Virus record (IMG/VR): IMGVR_UViG_3300032182_000712
Span: 1-20,521 of that record
Source of the DNA: a virus
Direction: 5' to 3' (one strand)
DNA: 20,521 bases
Part shown: positions 16,137 to 20,521 of the stretch, piece after piece
Layout of the letters: each line of letters starts with the position of its first letter
How positions within the stretch are numbered: position 1 is the first letter of the stretch
The notes under the pieces: model-generated
Told to the model about the DNA's origin: nothing
Databases searched by the model: none
What the model saw: only the letters and a program-made list of their open reading frames with translations
Position numbers and translations under genes: made by a program

Positions 16137-17471
16137 ATGGGAGTAAATACAAAAGCACAAGCAGGGCAGGGTCAAATAGAATTATTTGAAATAACTTCAA
16201 ACTACTCGGGAGAAACTGTTGACATTCGTGAAGGTGTTACTTCTCTTTATCTTTTTGAAAGTATATTTGATAGCACTGTTAGGGCTTGTGTAACATACCT
16301 CGATACTGGATATGGTGAGGGGTTAGCGTTAAGTGAAGATAAATTTAATAATAGTGCCGGAGAAAAAACTGAGTTGATTGTAAGGGATGGGGATAAGAGA
16401 AAATTAAAATTTGTTGGGAATTTTGAATTAAGAACCTCAAATAATGCCAGAGAATCAATGACATCAGAGGATACTACAATGACCTCTATTACTACTTGGT
16501 TTTATTCAAAAGAGTCTTTGATGAATCATGTTATGTCCTCTAGAGTAACTAAAAAATATGAAAGGAAGATATCTGACAATGTGTATGCTATACTAAAAGA
16601 GGATTGTTTAAAAACGCCAAAACCAGTTTTTGTGGATCCGTCAAAAAATGATTTTAATTTTTTAGGTGGAAATGAAAAACCATTTCATAAAGTAACATGG
16701 TTGTGTAAAAGAACAGTTCCACAGGGAGTAGGTGGAAATGGAATAACTTCAGGATATTTTTTTTATGAAGTAGCAGATGGTGCAGGAACACCTGGAGGAT
16801 ATTACTTTAAATCTGTAGATAAATTGTTGGGACAGAGTCCAATTAGAAGATTCATATTGACAAACACTAATGATGTTCCTGTTGGATATGATGCAAAAAT
16901 TATAAGTCAGTTTGAAAGGACAAGCATTGATGCAGAAAAGCATATTATATCCGGATCTTTAATGAAAAGAGATCTTGAAACATTTGATCCTTTTACAAAT
17001 AAATATGTAAAAGATGATTTCTCTTATAAAGATCAGAATCTTAAGACAAATAATGCGGCAACATCTTTCTGGAAAGTAGCATCTGACATTAATTTTCAAG
17101 ACTCTATTACTAGAAATAGTCAAGCAATGCTTGATACAGGAACACTCCCTACAGGAAGATCTTGGAAAGAGCAAAAAAAGGAATCTAAACAGATAAATTT
17201 CCAACCAACAGAGATTATTAGGCAGTCAGAAAATAGATATAATCAATTAGGGTCTGTGAATATTGAAATAGTAATAGCCATGGATCTTGGAATTCATGTT
17301 GGTGATATTGTGTTTATTGATATTCCAGAGATAAGTAGTAAAAAATCAAAAAAACCTAGCAAAAATAAAGGAGGTAACTACTTAGTTGTAGATATTTCTC
17401 ATAAGCTTGGACAAGAGGGTTGTTGGACATCACTACATTTGCTTAGGGACACTATAAATAGTAAAAACTAA
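16137..17471 (+). CDS. 27: gp27-like baseplate hub protein
   Basis: A 444-residue protein placed just before the spike gene and resembling the hub ring protein family (T4 gp27) that joins the tail tube to the spike. Hub-like features: N-terminal GQIELFEITSNYSGETVDIREGVTSLYLFESIFDSTVRACVTYLD (start of the tube-like domain 1), KLKFVGNFELRTSNN, a helical region SKESLMNHVMSSRVTKKYERKISDNVYAIL, PFHKVTWLCKR, and a C-terminal barrel NIEIVIAMDLGIHVGDIVFIDIPE ending in YLVVDISHKLGQEGCWTSLHLLRDT, a common ending of hub proteins. The gene starts three bases after the previous stop codon with only a weak AGAAGG ribosome site. Its last codons carry a perfect late promoter box for the next gene. The T4 homologue is about 50 residues shorter. 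Confidence 0.75.
   Translation: MGVNTKAQAGQGQIELFEITSNYSGETVDIREGVTSLYLFESIFDSTVRACVTYLDTGYGEGLALSEDKFNNSAGEKTELIVRDGDKRKLKFVGNFELRTSNNARESMTSEDTTMTSITTWFYSKESLMNHVMSSRVTKKYERKISDNVYAILKEDCLKTPKPVFVDPSKNDFNFLGGNEKPFHKVTWLCKRTVPQGVGGNGITSGYFFYEVADGAGTPGGYYFKSVDKLLGQSPIRRFILTNTNDVPVGYDAKIISQFERTSIDAEKHIISGSLMKRDLETFDPFTNKYVKDDFSYKDQNLKTNNAATSFWKVASDINFQDSITRNSQAMLDTGTLPTGRSWKEQKKESKQINFQPTEIIRQSENRYNQLGSVNIEIVIAMDLGIHVGDIVFIDIPEISSKKSKKPSKNKGGNYLVVDISHKLGQEGCWTSLHLLRDTINSKN
17453..17460 (+). promoter_or_regulatory. T4-type late promoter box for the CP12-like gene
   Basis: Exact TATAAATA inside the last codons of the gp27-like gene, with 24 bases between the box and the CP12-like ATG. This is the same spacing as the boxes of gp4 (24) and gp26 (25). 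It suggests separate late transcription of the CP12-like gene and perhaps of the spike gene after it. Confidence 0.65.
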
Positions 17472-17474
17472 ATC

Positions 17475-17480
17475 GGAGGA
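17475..17480 (+). promoter_or_regulatory. Strong Shine-Dalgarno for the CP12-like gene
   Basis: GGAGGA four bases before ATG 17485. Apart from the site at 10973, no other gene here has so strong a ribosome site, suggesting efficient translation of this small protein. Confidence 0.8.
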
Positions 17481-17484
17481 ATAA

Positions 17485-17712
17485 ATGGACAGCATCGAAC
17501 AACATATTCAAAAAGATAAAGAAATCCTTCAAGATCCTACAACATCTCCACAACAACGTCGTCACGTTGAAGGAGAACTGCAAGAATTAGAAGTTTACGT
17601 TGAAAATCATAAAAAAGAAATAGAGGCGGGAGATCATCACGATCCTACTCCACTTGAACTTTATTGTGATTCAAATCCTGATGCTGACGAGTGTAGAATT
17701 TACGAAGATTAA
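17485..17712 (+). CDS. cp12: CP12-like Calvin-cycle inhibitor (C-terminal cysteine pair only)
   Basis: A 75-residue protein whose end, YCDSNPDADECRIYED (residues 60-75), is the CP12 C-terminal signature, with Cys61 and Cys70 separated by eight residues. In cyanobacteria and plants CP12 is a redox switch: the C-terminal loop binds glyceraldehyde-3-phosphate dehydrogenase, and the complex also captures phosphoribulokinase. This shuts down carbon fixation. Cyanophage cp12 genes are known host-derived metabolic genes thought to push carbon toward the pentose phosphate pathway. The N-terminal half here (SIEQHIQKDKEILQ, then VEGELQELEVYVENHKKE) is helical and keeps some similarity to the CP12 VEEL region. 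It lacks the N-terminal cysteine pair and the AWD motif, so phosphoribulokinase binding is uncertain. It has its own late promoter box and strong ribosome site within structural genes. A virion role is less likely but not excluded. Confidence 0.8.
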   Translation: MDSIEQHIQKDKEILQDPTTSPQQRRHVEGELQELEVYVENHKKEIEAGDHHDPTPLELYCDSNPDADECRIYED

Positions 17713-17719
17713 TTAAAAA

Positions 17720-20521
17720 ATGTCAGAAAGTTTTTACAACAATCAAACGAAAGGCATACAAGTTCAATACATGTGGTTTGGTCAAGTTGTTGACGAATCA
17801 ACATGGGTAGAAAATAATGCCAGGGAAGATGGAACACATAGTTTGAGAGACCGTGACGACTTTCAAGGATATGGTTATAGAGCGAAAGTAAGAATATTTG
17901 GTAGGGAATTAGAAGATAAAACAAGTGAAAACACAACAAAGGATGAAGAGTTATATATGGCAGAGGTTGCTCTACCAGTAACTGCGGGAAGTGGTCACGG
18001 TGGTTTAACACAAACTCCATCATTAACTCAGGGTAATTATGTTTTTGGATTTTATAAAGATGGAATAGAAGGAACTGAACCAATTGTTTTTGGAATCTTA
18101 CCAAACCACGCTCAAACCAGATTGTTTGGAAATGATCCGGAAAAAGGATTTTTTTCCAGAACAGGATACCAAGGAAAAAGAGGTAATGAAACTGCTTGGA
18201 ATAAAAATGTTTTGGGGCAAGGACCTGATAGTGGAGTCCCCACAAATGAATCTGCAGGATTAAATTACGTTTTAGATGTAAGAGATATAGATGTATTAAA
18301 AGAGCAAAGAACTCATTATCTACCAAAGACGTATGATTGTGATATTAAATCTGGAGGTGCATTAACTTCAATACAAAAAATAATAAAGGATGTTCAGGCA
18401 ACAATTAATAAAATAAAAGCTGCCGCAAATTCATTTGCTGGTGTTGTTTCTGATGTTTTAGATGGTGTAAATTCTTTAATAGAGGATGCTGCTTTACTCA
18501 TAGCAGATCTCATGAAAGGTATAATTGATAAAATGAGAGGATTTGCCGAAAATTTACTTAACAAAGGATTAAATTTAATTATTGGACTTCTTCCTCCTGA
18601 TATTACTGGAGCAAATAATGAGATAGCTCAACTTGTTTTGGATGTTTTAGCATGTCTTTTTAATAAAATAATCTCTCAGTTATTTCAAAGTGTATTGGGT
18701 CAATTAAAAAGCGCACTTAGTAATAGCTTATCAACTCCCTTGTGTGCTGTAGAAAATTTTATGGGAGGTCTTTTAGGTGGTATATTGGGTCCTTTAGCGG
18801 ATACGTTGTCTTCAATTGGTGATTTACTTGGATCCGTTGTCGATGGAATTTCTGGAATTATGAGTGGCATATTTAGTGCTCTCGACACTATATTGGGTGT
18901 TATTTCTTTTTTAACTTGCGACGAAGATGCAGATTGTTCCGCTGGAGATGGGTGGAGTTTTTGGTATGGAGACGCAGCAGATTCAGTAGAAATTCCTGAG
19001 TTATCTAATATTATACAAACAAACGCATTTTCCGGAGGAGAAGGAGGAGGTGGTGGTTTCTGCGACTCTGGTCCAACATTAGCAAAACCACCAAGAGTTA
19101 AATTTAAAGGTGGTGGTGGAACTGGAGCAATTGCTAATCCGATTATTACGCCAGATGGTAGGATTATTGCAATTGATGTGATAGATGGGGGAACTGGATA
19201 TACATCAAATCCTCAAGTAGTTTTAAATCCAGACGATGGTCCAGGAAGTGGAGTTGTTCTTTATCCTGTTTTGGAAAGTGATAATTCATTTTTAGGTGGT
19301 ACTGGAGGAGAAGCAAGTGGAAATCCTTCAAACAAAGACGACATTTCTACTGTAACACAGGGTATTCCAGGAGCACTTAACTTTACTGTAACTAATGTTC
19401 CATTAACAATTAATTCTGAATCAACTCTCCCTACTTTTGAAGTCAATCCAGTAACTGCTCCAGGACAATCTGTTCCACCTGGAAATGGTGAAACCTTAAT
19501 CGTTTCAAGTGAACCAATAAAAGTGGGAGCAACTGGAGGTATACCTATTCGAGTAGATTTTACAGGAAATCCGGTAACAGTTACAGGAAATACAATTAAA
19601 ATAAAAGATGGAAGATCATTAGTTGTTGGAAATAATGGAAATGTTAATGCCCCACAAGTAATTACAAATGCGGGTCCAATGACTCTTGGTGGCGATGGAG
19701 GTAAGGAGGTTAAAATTGGTGGAAAAAATGGAACTAATTTATTCATCCCATCAGGTAACATAATTACAGGAAGTATTCTTACCTTTACAGATAATGGGGT
19801 AGCAGATTCTTCTAGAATTCCAAATGCGACTGGATATACTGTCACCAATCCTGCATCATCCATTAATGGAAGTGGATCTGAATTTCTAGTGGTTGTTGAA
19901 AATGATGGAACTCCTAAAATAAGTTTAGTCTCTGGAGGTTTTAACTACATAGGGGGTGGAGTTGAAACTGTTAGAATTAGTGATGTTTTCTTGGGTAACG
20001 GTGGTGCTTCTGACATTATTGTTACAGTTCAAACTGTCGGAACACCAAATATTAATACTAAAATTCCGATAGAAGCTCAAGTTGACTCAGCAATTTTTCA
20101 AAGTGACGCTCGGTTCTTAAAAGGTCCATTTCCTGGGACCTTTGAAGGAAAAGGAACATATGAAAATAATAAATTTAAAGGAGAGGGACTTTTAACAGGT
20201 AAAGATGATAAAGACGAAGAGTTTACCTTAGGTGGTAATTTTAGTGGATTTAATTCTTCATTAAATGGAAGTGGATCCGGAACTTTTAAAGGAGAGGGTA
20301 TTGTAAAAAATAATAGATTTATTGGTCAGGGTAAATTTACACCCGACAAACCCACAAATTTAAGTTTTTCAGAAACTGATGGAACCGAAACTGGAACTGA
20401 CGGATCTGGAACTGTCGGAACTGGAACTGACGGATCTGGAACTGTCGGGACTGGAACTATCGGGACTGGAACCGAAACTGGAACTGACGGATCTGGAACT
20501 GTCGGAACTGGAACTGTCGGA
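17720..20521 (+). CDS. 5: gp5-like central spike protein without visible lysozyme, 3'-truncated by window
   Basis: The frame is open from ATG 17720 to the window end (934 residues, no stop). Residues ~8-135 resemble the gp5 OB-fold that docks to the hub: IQVQYMWFGQVVDESTW, YRAKVRIFGRE, MAEVALPVTAGSGHGG and GNYVFGFYKDGIEGTEPIVFGILPNH. In T4 a lysozyme domain follows; here residues ~215-400 are hydrophobic, amphipathic helices (SLIEDAALLIADLMKGII, LLGGILGPLADTLSSIGDLLG) with no lysozyme E..D..T pattern. Next come Gly-rich beta repeats (GGGGTGAIANPIITPDGRI, GGTGYTSNPQVVL; 441-520), a long Ser/Thr/Asn-rich beta-type region, MORN-like elements (GTFEGKGTYENNKFKGEG, ~807-873), and a GTDGSGTVGT tandem repeat reaching the edge. 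It starts seven bases after the CP12-like gene without a Shine-Dalgarno. The tip and C-terminus lie outside the window. Confidence 0.75.
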   Translation, partial: MSESFYNNQTKGIQVQYMWFGQVVDESTWVENNAREDGTHSLRDRDDFQGYGYRAKVRIFGRELEDKTSENTTKDEELYMAEVALPVTAGSGHGGLTQTPSLTQGNYVFGFYKDGIEGTEPIVFGILPNHAQTRLFGNDPEKGFFSRTGYQGKRGNETAWNKNVLGQGPDSGVPTNESAGLNYVLDVRDIDVLKEQRTHYLPKTYDCDIKSGGALTSIQKIIKDVQATINKIKAAANSFAGVVSDVLDGVNSLIEDAALLIADLMKGIIDKMRGFAENLLNKGLNLIIGLLPPDITGANNEIAQLVLDVLACLFNKIISQLFQSVLGQLKSALSNSLSTPLCAVENFMGGLLGGILGPLADTLSSIGDLLGSVVDGISGIMSGIFSALDTILGVISFLTCDEDADCSAGDGWSFWYGDAADSVEIPELSNIIQTNAFSGGEGGGGGFCDSGPTLAKPPRVKFKGGGGTGAIANPIITPDGRIIAIDVIDGGTGYTSNPQVVLNPDDGPGSGVVLYPVLESDNSFLGGTGGEASGNPSNKDDISTVTQGIPGALNFTVTNVPLTINSESTLPTFEVNPVTAPGQSVPPGNGETLIVSSEPIKVGATGGIPIRVDFTGNPVTVTGNTIKIKDGRSLVVGNNGNVNAPQVITNAGPMTLGGDGGKEVKIGGKNGTNLFIPSGNIITGSILTFTDNGVADSSRIPNATGYTVTNPASSINGSGSEFLVVVENDGTPKISLVSGGFNYIGGGVETVRISDVFLGNGGASDIIVTVQTVGTPNINTKIPIEAQVDSAIFQSDARFLKGPFPGTFEGKGTYENNKFKGEGLLTGKDDKDEEFTLGGNFSGFNSSLNGSGSGTFKGEGIVKNNRFIGQGKFTPDKPTNLSFSETDGTETGTDGSGTVGTGTDGSGTVGTGTIGTGTETGTDGSGTVGTGTVG
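20373..20521 (+). repeat. Tandem Gly-Thr repeat running off the window end
   Basis: Irregular repetition of a 30-base unit (GGAACTGACGGATCTGGAAC plus TGTCGGAACT, coding GTDGSGTVGT) mixed with a 12-base GGAACTGTCGGA-type unit. The reading frame is kept throughout. The full length cannot be known from this window. Confidence 0.85.

Noticed and set aside
16756-16763. Run of eight T in the gp27-like gene as a possible frameshift or sequencing error
   Set aside because: The frame continues through it with family-consistent sequence on both sides, so no correction or slip is needed.
17173-17179. A-AAA-AAG slippery-looking heptamer in the gp27-like gene
   Set aside because: It is not in the X-XXY-YYZ register of the reading frame, so tandem slippage is not expected.
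17709-18326. 205-residue minus-strand frame
   Set aside because: It lies antisense to the well-supported gp5-like N-terminus and shows no domain-like content.
19261-19863. 200-residue minus-strand frame
   Set aside because: Antisense shadow of the beta-repeat region of the spike gene, whose own frame stays open throughout.

Overview
The window looks like a tail/baseplate segment of a T4-like myovirus (cyanomyovirus type) that infects marine cyanobacteria such as Prochlorococcus or Synechococcus. The evidence is a recognisable set of T4-type genes (gp32, gp53, gp48, gp4, gp54-like, gp26, gp51, gp27-like, gp5-like), AT-rich DNA, exact TATAAATA boxes like T4 late promoters, and a small gene ending in the CP12 signature of cyanobacterial Calvin-cycle regulation. 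All identifications come from reading sequence and recalling families; no database search was run. No tRNA, CRISPR, integrase or insertion sequence was seen. The window is packed with genes: no gene-free stretch exceeds 50 bases.

Layout. (1) 2-868, + strand: the 3' part of the gp32 single-stranded DNA-binding protein gene. It meets the next gene tail to tail with a one-base gap, and a hairpin that could stop + strand transcription lies inside the 3' end of that opposing gene. (2) 870-3390, - strand: gp4 (head-completion nuclease-like), gp48 (tail-tube cap) and gp53 (baseplate wedge), transcribed in that order, with TATAAATA boxes ahead of gp4 and gp48. (3) 3424-20521, + strand: gp54-like tube initiator; gp26 and a gp51-like small protein; a giant 1952-residue tape-measure-like protein; a second giant protein of about 1715 residues with three predicted cell-wall-active modules; a gp27-like hub; a 75-residue CP12-like protein; and a gp5-like spike running off the window end.

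How it fits together. gp48 and gp54 cap and start the tail tube, gp53 joins the wedges, gp27 and gp5 form the hub and spike, and gp26/gp51 resemble tape-measure chaperones placed just before the giant proteins. T4 carries its lysozyme inside gp5. Here the visible gp5-like protein has no recognisable lysozyme, whereas the second giant protein carries an L,D-transpeptidase-like Cys/His motif, a glucosaminidase (GH73-like) domain and an M15-like His/Asp domain, so wall digestion may have moved to that protein.

Most notable points: (a) gp26 ends with a canonical -1 slippery heptamer T-TTT-TTC, exactly in frame, nine bases after GGAGGG, and the -1 frame opens straight into gp51. This is the layout expected for a gp26-gp51 frameshift fusion like lambda G/GT. 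(b) The CP12-like gene has its own exact TATAAATA box and the strong GGAGGA ribosome site, inside a structural operon. (c) The two giant proteins share an N-terminal module, and the first carries near-identical tandem glycine-rich repeats.
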